Source: DATCTV01 sp964400685 (GTDB lineage: Bacteria > Desulfobacterota > Desulfomonilia > UBA1062). Taken from it: a stretch of 47,631 bases of DNA. The notes beneath the pieces are model-generated. The model was not told where the DNA came from and ran no database searches. It worked only from the letters and a program-made list of their open reading frames with translations. This document shows, piece after piece, positions 1 to 9,271 of this stretch. A program made the position numbers and the translations under genes. The DNA lies in the NCBI GenBank assembly GCA_964400685.1, contig CAYNVT010000016.1:1-47631 (forward strand), given 5' to 3'. Every line of letters starts with the position of its first letter. The stretch's first letter is position 1.

Positions 1-1
1 A

Positions 2-361
2 TCAGCAATCAAAATCATGGAAGAGAAGCGCTTCAGACGTCTGCCCGTTGTAAAAGACGGTAATCTTGTAGGCATAATTACAGACCTCGATATAAGGAAG
101 GCGTTGAATTCCCCGTTTGTATTTCATGAAGCATTGTATGATGAGTACCTGCAAAACGAGATAAAAGTGGAAGCATGTATGACTGCGAACCCATTAACTG
201 TAAGTCCCGATTCGGACGTATTGGATGCCGCTGTCATAATGCATCAGGAAAAAATAGGTGGTCTTCCGGTAGTTGAAGGAAACAGGCTTGTTGGCATCAT
301 TACTGTTTCAGACCTTCTCGAGATGCTCATAGGAATTCTAAGGAAAAAAAAGCAGGCTTAA
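2..361 (+). CDS. CBS-domain protein, 3' part (start lies before the window)
   Basis: The open frame runs from the window edge. The codons before the first ATG (position 17) read S-A-I-K-I and continue a CBS motif, so the gene begins upstream. Two CBS units are visible: the end of the first ('RRLPVVKDGNLVGIIT', then 'DLDIR') and a second from about residue 50 ('MTANPLTVSPDSDVLDAAVIMHQEKIGGLPVV', split here: MTANPLTVSP then the PVV-NRLVGIITVSDLL end). Paired CBS units usually bind adenine nucleotides and control enzymes or transporters. A C-terminal basic tail (RKKKQA) follows. The stop overlaps the convergent acetyl-CoA hydrolase gene by 4 bp. The ligand and any N-terminal domain cannot be judged from this fragment. 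Confidence 0.85.
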   Translation, partial: SAIKIMEEKRFRRLPVVKDGNLVGIITDLDIRKALNSPFVFHEALYDEYLQNEIKVEACMTANPLTVSPDSDVLDAAVIMHQEKIGGLPVVEGNRLVGIITVSDLLEMLIGILRKKKQA

Positions 362-2241
362 CTGCCTGCATTCTCCTTCTTTCCTTCCTCAAAAGGTATT
401 TCCAGTTCATAAACGCCATATTCAAGTTTGACCTTCAGGGGATAGCCGGTTTTTGAAAACACCTTCATCATCGGGGTGTTACGGGCCAGAACATCGGCCG
501 TGAAACCGCGTATATTACTGTCGACCGCAATCATGCATAAATGATTCAACAGAAATGTGCCTATGCCCATGTTCTGATAATCATGGTGGATGGTAAAGGC
601 AACTTCTGCATTGTTGGTGACAGGGTCGCGCACATAATGGCCAAGGGCGATTATCTGCTCCTGCCTGTCAGGCGCCTCATTACCCATTACTCCCACTATA
701 GCCATCTTGTCCGCATAATCTATCGCTGCCATAGGCATGGCAAGCTTATGGGGGAAGTTCCTGAGGTTCTGGAAGAATCGTGTATATACATCCTGTTCCG
801 GAAGCGAATATACAAGGTCCTGAATAGCCCGTTCGTCAGTAGGTCTCGCCGGTCTGAAAAATACTTCGTTGCCTTTTTTATCTTTCCACCAGGACTCATA
901 TTCTCTCGGATAAATTGCCGTCGGCAGAATCTGGTCCTTATAGATATAGCCCTGTTCCTTTGCGCAATCGAGCAGCCAGTCCCTGAATTTGGGGTGGGCG
1001 ATGCTTATTAATGCAAGTGCCCTTTCCCGTATGGTCTTCCCGTGTATGTAAGCATAGCCGTATTCGGTCACGACATAATTGACTGAGGCCCTTGTTATTA
1101 CGACACCGCTTCCCGGATCCAGGAACGGGACGATCCTGGATTTCTCACCGTCATCCGTTGTTGACGGCAGTGTCATTATTGATCTGCCGCGGTTGGCCAT
1201 CCGCGCTCCACGCACGAAGTCGGACTGGCCGCCGATACCGCTGTAGAATCTGAAACCCAGGGAATCCGAGCATATCTGGCCTGTAATGTCTACGGTCAAT
1301 GCCGAGTTTATGGCAGTGCACCTGTCATTTTCTTTTATTATGCTGGAGCTGTTTACATAAGAGCATGGCCTGAACTCGAAAAGCGGATTGTCATCTACAT
1401 AGTCGTACAACTTACGGCTGCCCATGCAGAATGCCGAAACAATCTTGCCTGTGTTGATATTCTTTTTTCTGTTGTTTACGACTCCCGCCTCGATCAGGTC
1501 TATCAGGCTGTCCGTAAAGACTTCGGTATGGACACCTAAATCTTTCTTGTTCATGAGGTATGGCAGAACCGAGTTCGGTATCTTGCCGATGCCGGTCTGA
1601 ATACAGGATTCATTCTCAATAAGGTCGGCGATTATACTCCCGATCTTTTCAATTATCTCTGTGGGTGATTCAGAATGGAACTCTATGAGAGGCTGATCAT
1701 TTTCTACAAAAGCATCTATATCGTTGACATGCAGGTATGAATCACCATGTGTCCTGGGCATGTTGGGATTTACTTCTGCAACGACATATCTTGCCGTCTC
1801 GGCAGCTGTCTTTGTTATGTCAACAGATATGCCCAGACTTACATAGCCGCTTTTGTCAGGAGGGGAGACCTGAATCAGTGCGACATCTATCCTCATCTTC
1901 CTTCTCTGCATAAGCTTCGGGATTTCGGAGAGGAACACAGGTGTGTAGTCGGCCCGGCCTTCTTCGACTGCCTTTCTCGTGCTCTGGCCTATGAAAAGGG
2001 CATTATGGCGGAAGTGTTCGGAATATTTGTCTTCCGCATACTCTGAATTACCCAGATCAAGAAAATGGTATACCTCGGTGTCATACATATGAGGCGCGAG
2101 ATCTATGAGGGTTTTTACAAGCAGCTGCGGCTCTCCGCAGGCTGAGCCTATGAATATTCTGGATCCTTTTCTGATGCGCTTGAGAGCTGTTACCGCATCA
2201 GAAAGCCTTGATTGATAAGTTTCCTTCCAGCCGTAGATCAT
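358..2241 (-). CDS. acetyl-CoA hydrolase/CoA-transferase fused to a GNAT acetyltransferase domain
   Basis: The protein has 627 aa. Residues about 10-435 are an acetyl-CoA hydrolase/4-hydroxybutyrate CoA-transferase-type domain. The landmark 'GVHTE' places the likely catalytic Glu at 240, and 'GIGGQSDFVRGA' (335-346) is the usual CoA-site loop. Residues about 458-615 are a GNAT fold with the acetyl-CoA pyrophosphate loop Q556-x-x-G-I-G561. The first domain would move or hydrolyse CoA on short acyl groups, and the second would acetylate an amine, possibly protein lysines. This two-domain arrangement is known in deltaproteobacteria. The start ATG has about 115 bp of divergent intergenic space toward the heptosyltransferase gene. 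The acceptor of the CoA group and the GNAT target are unknown. Confidence 0.9.
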   Translation of the reverse strand: MIYGWKETYQSRLSDAVTALKRIRKGSRIFIGSACGEPQLLVKTLIDLAPHMYDTEVYHFLDLGNSEYAEDKYSEHFRHNALFIGQSTRKAVEEGRADYTPVFLSEIPKLMQRRKMRIDVALIQVSPPDKSGYVSLGISVDITKTAAETARYVVAEVNPNMPRTHGDSYLHVNDIDAFVENDQPLIEFHSESPTEIIEKIGSIIADLIENESCIQTGIGKIPNSVLPYLMNKKDLGVHTEVFTDSLIDLIEAGVVNNRKKNINTGKIVSAFCMGSRKLYDYVDDNPLFEFRPCSYVNSSSIIKENDRCTAINSALTVDITGQICSDSLGFRFYSGIGGQSDFVRGARMANRGRSIMTLPSTTDDGEKSRIVPFLDPGSGVVITRASVNYVVTEYGYAYIHGKTIRERALALISIAHPKFRDWLLDCAKEQGYIYKDQILPTAIYPREYESWWKDKKGNEVFFRPARPTDERAIQDLVYSLPEQDVYTRFFQNLRNFPHKLAMPMAAIDYADKMAIVGVMGNEAPDRQEQIIALGHYVRDPVTNNAEVAFTIHHDYQNMGIGTFLLNHLCMIAVDSNIRGFTADVLARNTPMMKVFSKTGYPLKVKLEYGVYELEIPFEEGKKENAGS

Positions 2242-2320
2242 AAATGAGAGATTAAACTGATAAAGTTAAAAGTCAAGATTAACAATAAGCTTACAGACAA
2301 CTGAAGAAATGCTCCGGGGG

Positions 2321-2349
2321 TTGCGCTATCCGTAATTTATTAATATAAG
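2321..2349 (+). promoter_or_regulatory. possible sigma-70-type promoter of the polysaccharide cluster, close to a leaderless start
   Basis: TTGCGC at 2321-2326 and TATAAG at 2344-2349 are separated by 17 bp. The -10 is good (5/6) and the -35 poor (3/6). The expected transcription start falls at or just before the ATG at 2357, and no Shine-Dalgarno sequence precedes that ATG, so a leaderless mRNA is possible. Confidence 0.35.
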
Positions 2350-2356
2350 ACTGAAA

Positions 2357-3346
2357 ATGGATAAGATTCTTATCAGAGGGGTAAACTGGATCGGGGATGC
2401 CGTAATGAGCATGCCCTTTATAGACGGTCTGGGAAGCGCCTGGCCCGACGCTGAAATCCATGTACTTACGAGGCCCCATCTTGCAGAGCTCTATAAATAC
2501 AATCCCTCAGTAAGAAGTGTAATAACGGTTAATGAGAAGAGCAGAATCTCCGGATGGAAGGCGGTATATAGAGAGATAAAGGACATGAAATTCGGGTTTG
2601 CGATATGCATGCCGCATTCATTCAGTTCGGCGCTTTTCCTGTTTCTTTCAGGTGTTCCGGTCAGATACGGTCGTGCATGCAGCGGCAGATCGATGCTTTT
2701 CACGCACCCCGTTTACGGCAAAATTGAAGAATATCCCGGGCATCAGGCCAGGTTTTATCTGGAAATGCTTGAAGCGATAGCAGGCAAACGGATTACTGAA
2801 ATTCTGCCCGAAGTCCGCATATCGGAAGCAGAAAGGCAGAAGGCTTCAGGGATTATCGGGCAGGCTAAAAGACCTGTACTTGGAGTTTTCTGCTCTGCTG
2901 CCTATGGACCTGCAAAGGTATGGCCCAGGGAAAGTTTTGCAGAGCTTGGGAAACTTTATATTTCAAGAACAGGCGGGTCCGTCATCCTTTTCGGTGGTGC
3001 GCCGGACAGGGATGCAAGCAATGCCATAGGGGCTTCAATCGGAGTTGGCGCATTGAACATCGCAGGGACAACAAGCCTGCTTGAAAGTGTGGCTCTGATG
3101 GAAAAGTGCGATGCAATTGTTGCTAATGATTCAGGTCCGATGCATCTCGCAGCTGCAAGCGGGGCAAGGACGATAGGCATATTCGGTTCGACCAATCCGG
3201 CCAGGACTGCACCGCTCGGCAGAAGGGCCTCATTCATAACGAAAGGGCTCGAGTGCGCGCCGTGCATGGCGCGGACATGCAGGCTCGGCACGTATGAATG
3301 CCTGAAAAGCATCACACCTGGTGATGTGCTCAAGGAGATTCTGTGA
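2357..3346 (+). CDS. waaF: glycosyltransferase family 9, ADP-heptose:LPS heptosyltransferase II type
   Basis: The protein has 329 aa, a normal length for the family. The N-terminus 'ILIRGVNWIGDAVMSMPF' is the typical heptosyltransferase start. 'VANDSGPMHLAAASG' and 'GIFGSTNPARTAPLG' are the C-terminal nucleotide-sugar site of GT9 enzymes. It would add heptose to the LPS inner core at the cytoplasmic face of the inner membrane. It is the first gene of a tightly spaced glycosyltransferase cluster and overlaps the next gene by 4 bp. Its start lacks a recognisable ribosome binding site. Assignment to heptosyltransferase II rather than another GT9 rests on the N-terminal motif and could be wrong in sugar specificity. 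Confidence 0.85.
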   Translation: MDKILIRGVNWIGDAVMSMPFIDGLGSAWPDAEIHVLTRPHLAELYKYNPSVRSVITVNEKSRISGWKAVYREIKDMKFGFAICMPHSFSSALFLFLSGVPVRYGRACSGRSMLFTHPVYGKIEEYPGHQARFYLEMLEAIAGKRITEILPEVRISEAERQKASGIIGQAKRPVLGVFCSAAYGPAKVWPRESFAELGKLYISRTGGSVILFGGAPDRDASNAIGASIGVGALNIAGTTSLLESVALMEKCDAIVANDSGPMHLAAASGARTIGIFGSTNPARTAPLGRRASFITKGLECAPCMARTCRLGTYECLKSITPGDVLKEIL

Positions 3347-4106
3347 AGATAAGCGTCTGCATGATCACGTTCGATAATGAACGCACAGTCGCCAGGGCCC
3401 TTGAAAGTGTAAAGGCGTGGGCGGATGAGATAATTGTCGTCGATTCCTTCAGCTCGGATTCCACCCCGGAAATCGTAAAAAATATACAGACAATTTCGAG
3501 CAGAAAAAATGGCCGGGTTTCAGGGATCAGTATAATTATTGTATCGGTAAGGCCAGAAACGAATGGGTTGTTTTTATTGACGCAGATGAAGTGATTCCAC
3601 CTGTGCTTGCATCCGAGATGCTTGAGCGCCTTAATGCCGATAATGGCATGTATGACGGCTACATCGCCCATCGCAGGACCTTTTACCTCGGCCGCTGGAT
3701 TATGCACGGCGGATGGGTGCCTGATTATGAGATAAGGCTATTCAGAAAGGACAGGGGAGGATTCGAGGGAGGCCTGCATGCAAATGTAAAAGTGAGAGGC
3801 AGGGTGGGCGAGCTCAAGTCATCATTTTATGAGCACTACAATTATAGAGACATTGCGGATCAGATTGTCACGATAAACCGTTATTCTGAAACCGAAGCGA
3901 AGGACAAGTTTGCTGAAGGCAGGCGCTTCAGGTTTACAGATCTGCTTTTCAGGCCTCCTTTCAGGTTCATAAAGGAATACATCTTTAAAAAGGGTTTTCT
4001 GGACGGTATGCCCGGGCTTGTTATAGCCGTTTCCACCATGTATTATGTGTTTATCAAGTATGCAAAGCTATGGGAGAAGGAAAGAGGACATAAAGATAAT
4101 GGCTGA
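3343..4106 (+). pseudogene. glycosyltransferase family 2 (WaaE/KdtX-like), broken by a single frameshift
   Basis: Two consecutive frames together encode one normal GT2 protein of about 254 aa. The first (3343-3482) gives the GT-A start with 'EIIVVDSFSSDSTPEIV'. From 3483 the -1 frame continues with 'YTDNFEQKKWPGFRDQYNY', then 'FIDADE' (the DxD-type metal site) and joins the second frame at about 3591. The break lies in the A6 run at 3477-3482, where one extra A would restore the frame. The run also forms the heptamer A-AAA-AAT in phase for -1 slippage. It overlaps waaF at its start. Related WaaE/KdtX proteins add a sugar to the LPS inner core. A homopolymer sequencing error is the simplest explanation; true inactivation or recoding remain possible. 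Confidence 0.75.
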
Positions 4107-5060
4107 TCTCGAAACTGTTTATAGAGGCAGGAATGTATTGATAACCGGAGGGCTTGGCTTTATCGGTTCTAACCTCGCTATCAGGCTTGTATCACTCGGT
4201 GCCAATGTAACGCTTATAGACAGCCTTATTCCCGAATATGGAGGGAACCTTTTCAACATAGAGCCCGTCAAGGAGAGTGTGAAAGTCAATTTCTCGGATG
4301 TGCGCGACGAGCATTCGATGAAATTTCTGGTCAAGGGCCAGGATTACCTCTTTAATCTTGCCGGTCAGACCAGCCATATCGATTCCATGCAGAATCCTTA
4401 TGCCGACCTCGAGATAAACGCCCGAGCCCAGCTGTTCATCTTGGAGGCGTGCAGGCACAATAATCCTGACATTAAAATCGTATTTGCCAGCACCCGTCAG
4501 ATATACGGCAAACCTCAATACCTGCCTGCAGACGAGAACCACCCGATCTGCCCTGTCGACGTTAACGGCATCAACAAGGTTGCAGGCGAGTGGTATCATA
4601 TCGTTTACAACAATGTTTACAACATCCGTTCGTGCGTATTGAGGCTCACGAACACCTATGGTCCCAGGATGAGGATCAAGGATGCCAGGCAGACANNNNN
4701 NNNNNGCTTATCTTCGGCGATGGTCAACAGGTAAGGGACTTCACTTTTTCCGAAGATGCAGTAAACGCCTTCCTGCTTGCAGGTGCAGATGAAAAGGCTG
4801 ACGGAAAAGTCTATAACCTCGGGGGGGACGGCAGGACCACATTGAGTGAGCTTGCGGCCATGATGATTGATATCAACGGCTCTGGCACAAGTGAAATAGT
4901 GCCGTTTCCCAAAGACAGAAAGGCGATCGATATAGGCGACTATTATTCCGACTATAAAAAAATTGAAAACGAACTTGGCTGGAAACCGCTTACCGGCATT
5001 GAGAATGGCCTCAGGATATCCCTTGATTATTTCAGAGAATCCTCTTCATATTACCGGTGA
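4099..5060 (+). CDS. NAD-dependent sugar epimerase/dehydratase (extended SDR), interrupted by an assembly gap
   Basis: I chose ATG 4099 because the Rossmann motif 'TGGLGFIG' (16-23) follows directly; the longer upstream reading is only overlap with the GT2 gene. The first part ends at 4695 in '...RLTNTYGPRMRIKDARQT' and the second resumes after the N run with 'LIFGDGQQVRDF', a normal continuation in this family, so it is one gene. The usual catalytic Tyr of YxxxK reads Asn here (N156-x-x-x-K160 in 'DVNGINKVAGEWY'). It would act on a nucleotide sugar, with the DegT aminotransferase directly downstream, suggesting an amino-deoxy sugar for the surface glycan. The 3' end overlaps the next gene by 4 bp (GTGA). 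Confidence 0.85.
4696..4705. other. assembly gap (10 N)
   Basis: Ten N interrupt the epimerase gene. The flanking parts lie in different frames when 10 bases are assumed. Related proteins have roughly 16 residues between 'DARQT' and 'IFGDG', so the real gap is probably near 47 bases (a length of 2 modulo 3) and the 10 N is a placeholder. Confidence 0.95.
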
Positions 5061-6175
5061 AAAATATGCAGGAAAAAGAAATCATACCTGTTGCAAACCC
5101 GAAGGCACAGTCTGAAATCCTGAAAAAAGAAATTCTTGATGCCGTAACAAGGGTCATCGACAGCGGTTGGTATATTCTCGGGAGCGAAGTGGATTCTTTC
5201 GAAAAGGAGTTTGCAGAATTCATCGGTGCTAACAATTGTATTGGTGTAGCAAGCGGTACTGATGCGCTGATGCTTGCCCTGAAGGCAGCCGGTTTGAAGC
5301 CCGGTGATGAGGTTATAACGGTTTCCCACTCTGCCGTTGCTACAGCTGCAGCAATAGAACAGGCAGGACTTGTTCCGGTTTTTGCTGATATTGATGATAT
5401 CAGGCGCTGTATTGATCCGGGTATGATTGAAGCACTCATATCACCAAAGACGATGGCCATTGTACCGGTGCATATATACGGACAGCCCTGCGATATGGCT
5501 GCAATAATGGGAATTGCAGAAAGGCACGGTCTGAAGGTTGTCGAGGACTGCGCGCAGGCTCATGGGGCAATGATAAAGGATAAGAAAGCCGGCACCTTCG
5601 GACATGCGGCCGCATTCAGCTTTTACCCGACAAAAAATCTCGGGGCGCTCGGTGACGGGGGTGCTGTTACAACAAATGATGACAAGATTGCAGATAATGT
5701 AAAGTGGCTCAGGGAATACGGCTGGAAGGAGAGGTATGTAAGCTCACTTTCAGGCGTCAACTCAAGGCTTGATGAAATGCAGGCGGCCATCCTCCGCGTA
5801 AAGCTAAAGCATCTGGAAAAGAACAATGAAAGAAGAAGGCAGATTGCATCGAAATATTATGATGCAATAACAGGTAGCGGAATAAAGGCCCCGGCGGATA
5901 TCCCGGATACGACTCATGCAATGCATCTTTATGTTGTTGAGTGTGAAGAAAGGGAAAAGCTGCGGCAATATCTTAATGACAGGGGAATCGGAACTGCGGT
6001 TCATTATCCGCTAGCCATACATCAGCAGCCTGCATATATGGCAAGGATAAGGGGCTGCACCAGCCTTTCCAAAACTGAAGAGCTTTATAAAGGAATTTTA
6101 AGCCTGCCCATGTATCCGGAGCTTACTGATGCTCAGGTCGAAAGGGTTTGCGAAGCCATCAACAAATGGCGATGA
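5057..6175 (+). CDS. DegT/DnrJ/EryC1/StrS-family PLP aminotransferase (sugar aminotransferase)
   Basis: The protein has 372 aa, typical for the family. The PLP lysine is K193 in 'FSFYPTKNLGALGDGG', and 'VVEDCAQAHGA' supplies D164 for the pyridine nitrogen. 'SGTDALMLAL' (66-75) is the phosphate-binding turn. The enzyme would transfer an amino group from glutamate or glutamine to a keto-sugar nucleotide, probably the product of the preceding epimerase. The GTG start overlaps the previous stop (GTGA); an ATG three codons later is an alternative. The next gene starts 4 bp after its stop, so translation is coupled along the cluster. The sugar is not identifiable. Confidence 0.93.
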   Translation: MKNMQEKEIIPVANPKAQSEILKKEILDAVTRVIDSGWYILGSEVDSFEKEFAEFIGANNCIGVASGTDALMLALKAAGLKPGDEVITVSHSAVATAAAIEQAGLVPVFADIDDIRRCIDPGMIEALISPKTMAIVPVHIYGQPCDMAAIMGIAERHGLKVVEDCAQAHGAMIKDKKAGTFGHAAAFSFYPTKNLGALGDGGAVTTNDDKIADNVKWLREYGWKERYVSSLSGVNSRLDEMQAAILRVKLKHLEKNNERRRQIASKYYDAITGSGIKAPADIPDTTHAMHLYVVECEEREKLRQYLNDRGIGTAVHYPLAIHQQPAYMARIRGCTSLSKTEELYKGILSLPMYPELTDAQVERVCEAINKWR

Positions 6176-6179
6176 GAAC

Positions 6180-7295
6180 ATGAAAGTCTGTATTGCCATA
6201 GAAAAATTCGACCCGGGAACAGGCGGAGCAGAACGCTACTGCTGGGATCTGGCGCATTTTCTTGCAGGCAGAGGCCATGAGGTTGCTGTTATCTGCATGA
6301 AGGCTTCCAGTACTGATTGTCCTCGTATTGCCATTAATAAAATCGGAGTAATAAAATTTCCTCAGTCGCTCAGACATCTGAGTTTCGCCTTCATGCATTT
6401 TTTAAAAGCCAGGAAAATGAAGGGCTGGATTCATTACGGGGTGGGAAATACATTTTATATGGATATTTACCAGCCCCACGGCGGACTGCATGCATCGTGG
6501 TTTAAAAGGGACATTATCAGGTATCCTGGAAATATGAGGCCCATAATAAGGATCATAAAAAGGCTGAGCTTGAAGGATGCCATTCAGCGAGCCTTTGAAT
6601 GGTGGACGCTGAAGGTTGAGAGACCTGCTGTTCTTGCAATATCAAAGATGGTGGAAAATGATATCAGGGCGTTCTGTGGCGGCAATCCGCCTGATATCTA
6701 TCTCATCCCCAACGGCATAGATATAAGGAAATACTCACCTGAGAAGATAAAAAGGCGCAGTGAGATAAGAAAATCATACGGCCTTGATAAAAATGATTTC
6801 GTGCTGCTTTTTGTGGCTAACAACTTTATCTTAAAGGGATTCAGGATACTTCTCGAAGCCCTAGAAAAATTTAAGCAGACCAATGTCAGACTGCTTGTCG
6901 TAGGCGAACCCGATAAAAAATCTATGGCAATGGCCGAAAAATCTGGCAGGATGGTTGTTTTTGCAGGGAAAAGTGCCGGGCTTGATTATATCTACCCTGC
7001 ATGCGACTGCCTTGCCCATCCGACATATTATGATGCCTGCTCGCTCGTCGTGCTGGAATCGCTTGCATCGGGAACGCCTGTCATTACGACATCGGCCAAT
7101 GGGGCGGCCATGTTCATTGATAACGGGCGGAACGGATATGTCATTCCGGCGGCCGATATAAATGCACTTGAAGATGCCATCGGCAAAATGATTTCAGGTG
7201 GAATGCCGCATGTGGAAAGTACCTCATTTGATGACTCATTCACAGTTTTTGAGAAGATAGAGAAAGTTATTATCGAAAAGGTAAAGCAGAAATGA
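6180..7295 (+). CDS. glycosyltransferase family 4 (GT-B fold)
   Basis: I start it at ATG 6180 ('MKVCIAIEKFDPGTGGAERY'); the frame is open further upstream, but only inside the aminotransferase gene. The length is 371 aa. The N-terminal Rossmann domain has the acceptor-side 'GGAERYCWDL' motif, and the C-terminal domain has 'IPNGIDIRKYSPE' and 'PTYYDACSLVVLESLASGTPVI' with the E-x7-E retaining-glycosyltransferase signature. WaaG-like enzymes of this type add hexose to the LPS core, but the donor cannot be named from sequence. It overlaps the following glycosyltransferase by 4 bp (ATGA). Confidence 0.88.
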   Translation: MKVCIAIEKFDPGTGGAERYCWDLAHFLAGRGHEVAVICMKASSTDCPRIAINKIGVIKFPQSLRHLSFAFMHFLKARKMKGWIHYGVGNTFYMDIYQPHGGLHASWFKRDIIRYPGNMRPIIRIIKRLSLKDAIQRAFEWWTLKVERPAVLAISKMVENDIRAFCGGNPPDIYLIPNGIDIRKYSPEKIKRRSEIRKSYGLDKNDFVLLFVANNFILKGFRILLEALEKFKQTNVRLLVVGEPDKKSMAMAEKSGRMVVFAGKSAGLDYIYPACDCLAHPTYYDACSLVVLESLASGTPVITTSANGAAMFIDNGRNGYVIPAADINALEDAIGKMISGGMPHVESTSFDDSFTVFEKIEKVIIEKVKQK

Positions 7296-8284
7296 AAATG
7301 CTTGCCCTGATACAGGGAAAAGAGATTGCTGCGAGCAGGTACAGGATTTTGCAGTACCTGCCCTATCTGAGAGAAAACGGGGTTTTTACATATGTCATGG
7401 AATTTCCCCGCACAATAAAAGAATATGCCGACCTGTATATGAAACTCCACAGCTATGACTGTATCTTCGTTCAGCGCAAACGCTTTCATTTCCCCTTTCT
7501 TGAACTGTTCAGGAGGAATGCAAAAAAAATAATCTACGATCTTGACGATGCCGTCATGTATAAAAACTCCCTGGCAGGAAGCCCCTATTCGCGGACAAGA
7601 GAGCGCAGGTTTGAAAAGATGGCCAGGGCAAGTGATGCCATCATTGCGGGCAACAGTTTTCTCATGGAGCAATCGCTTCCTTATAATCCGAATGTGACCG
7701 TCATCCCGACTTCGATTCCTTCTGAGAGGTACAGCATGAAGGATTACGGGAGGTCCAAGGATATTGTAACTATAGGCTGGATAGGCGATCACGGCAGCAT
7801 TCATTATCTTGAGTCGATGAAGGATATTCTTGATGAGGTGGCTGAGAGATATCCCGGCAAAGTCGAGCTCAAGATAATCTGCGATGTCTTTTTCGACTGC
7901 CGCATCATGCCTGTAAGAAAGGTCAGGTGGTCATCCGAGACTGAAGTAGCCGAACTCAAGGACTGTGATATCGGCATAATGCCGCTCAAGGATGACCTTT
8001 GGTCGAGGGGCAAGTGCGGACTCAAGATACTGCAATATTTTGGCGTCGGTATTCCAGCCGTATGCACGCCGGTAGGTGTGAACAGAGACGTTGTAAAACC
8101 CGGGGAAAACGGATACTGGGCTTTGGACAGGAACAGCTGGATCGATGGACTGTCAAGGCTTATAGAAGATCCCGAACTCAGGAAGTCGATGGGTCACAAC
8201 GGCAGGTCAACCCTGGAAAAGGGTTATACGCTTAAGTCGAATGCTTCCAGGATATTAAAGACCATAAAGGGGGATACTCTTTAA
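7292..8284 (+). CDS. glycosyltransferase, GT4-like
   Basis: The protein has 330 aa. The N-terminal part shows 'EIAASRYRILQYLPYLRENG' and 'KIIYDLDDAVMY', typical for a branch of GT-B enzymes. The C-terminal part has 'IGWIGDHGSIHYL' and 'LKILQYFGVGIPAVCTPVG', the donor-nucleotide region. It starts inside the stop of the upstream gene (ATGA) and ends at 8284, directly abutting the next ATG. No membrane segment is evident, so it would work at the cytoplasmic side. The donor and acceptor sugars are unknown; placement in the LPS or surface-glycan cluster is the only functional clue. Confidence 0.82.
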   Translation: MKMLALIQGKEIAASRYRILQYLPYLRENGVFTYVMEFPRTIKEYADLYMKLHSYDCIFVQRKRFHFPFLELFRRNAKKIIYDLDDAVMYKNSLAGSPYSRTRERRFEKMARASDAIIAGNSFLMEQSLPYNPNVTVIPTSIPSERYSMKDYGRSKDIVTIGWIGDHGSIHYLESMKDILDEVAERYPGKVELKIICDVFFDCRIMPVRKVRWSSETEVAELKDCDIGIMPLKDDLWSRGKCGLKILQYFGVGIPAVCTPVGVNRDVVKPGENGYWALDRNSWIDGLSRLIEDPELRKSMGHNGRSTLEKGYTLKSNASRILKTIKGDTL

Positions 8285-9271
8285 ATGGGGATCATATACT
8301 ATCTTTGTCCTGACTATAAGACACCTGTCGGAGGGGTCAGGGTAATGTACAGGCATGTCGACATACTCAATAAATCCGGATTTTCGTCTTCGATTCTTCA
8401 CCGGCATAACCGTTTCAGGTGCACCTGGTTTAAAAACGATACAAAGATTTCCTATATCGGCAAGGTCAAGCTCGGGCCCATGGATTATCTGGTAATACCC
8501 GAGAACTATTCATCTCTTTATGTAAGCCCTCTATCAAGACCAAAGGCATCAAAGTATTTCAGAAAAGTATACGAGACTCCATCGGGAAAGGTCATATTCA
8601 ACCAGAATACATACAACACCTTTGGCGGTCATGATTTCAATACGGATATTAAGAAGTCGATTTACCTCGCAAAGGATTTACGCGGCGTGATGGTCGTTTC
8701 GGATAACAACCGTGATTACCTCAAATATGCATTTCCTCATCTGAACGTCAGCAGGATGCATAATTTTATCAACAGGGAAATGTTCAGCTACAGCGAAACG
8801 AAGAAAAAACAGATATGCTTCATGCCCAGGAAAAATTCCGAACACGCGCTTCAGGTGATATCCATTCTGAAGGCGGCTGATAAATTGGGCGGTTTTGATG
8901 TCGTGCCCATAGAAGGCAGAACAGAGGCCGAAACAGCTGCGATAATGAGGGAATCGCTTATCTTTTTGAGCTTCGGTTATCCGGAAGGGTTTTCATTGCC
9001 TCCGGCAGAGGCCATGAGCTGTGGATGTATAGTTATTGGCTATCACGGTATGGGCGGCAGGGAGTATTTCAAGCCGGAATTCTGCTTTCCTGTAGAGATG
9101 GGCGATCTTCTCACATTTGCCGGAACGGTTGAAGAGGTTCTTGCAATCAATACCGGCGACCCTGCAAGAATTGCCGATATGGGGAAAAGGGCATCGGATT
9201 ATATCGGTTTGACTTATACAAAAGAAAGAGAAGAAGAGGATGTCCTCTCCTTCTGGAAAAGCAATATTTAA
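8285..9271 (+). CDS. glycosyltransferase, GT4-like, last gene of the cluster
   Basis: The protein has 328 aa. 'PDYKTPVGGVRVMYRHVDIL' is a GT-B N-terminal loop, and 'LSFGYPEGFSLPPAEAMSCG' is the donor-binding helix with the spaced Glu residues of GT4. The C-terminus has acidic and basic helices ('KEREEEDVLSFWKS'). It begins immediately after the preceding stop, and its own stop overlaps the convergent UroD-family gene by 4 bp, so there is no room for an ordinary terminator between them. Substrates are unknown. Confidence 0.8.
   Translation: MGIIYYLCPDYKTPVGGVRVMYRHVDILNKSGFSSSILHRHNRFRCTWFKNDTKISYIGKVKLGPMDYLVIPENYSSLYVSPLSRPKASKYFRKVYETPSGKVIFNQNTYNTFGGHDFNTDIKKSIYLAKDLRGVMVVSDNNRDYLKYAFPHLNVSRMHNFINREMFSYSETKKKQICFMPRKNSEHALQVISILKAADKLGGFDVVPIEGRTEAETAAIMRESLIFLSFGYPEGFSLPPAEAMSCGCIVIGYHGMGGREYFKPEFCFPVEMGDLLTFAGTVEEVLAINTGDPARIADMGKRASDYIGLTYTKEREEEDVLSFWKSNI

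Noticed and set aside
7028..7804. 258-codon minus-strand ORF in the glycosyltransferase cluster
   Set aside because: Antisense to two GT4-type genes with good motifs; no recognisable domain and no ribosome binding site.
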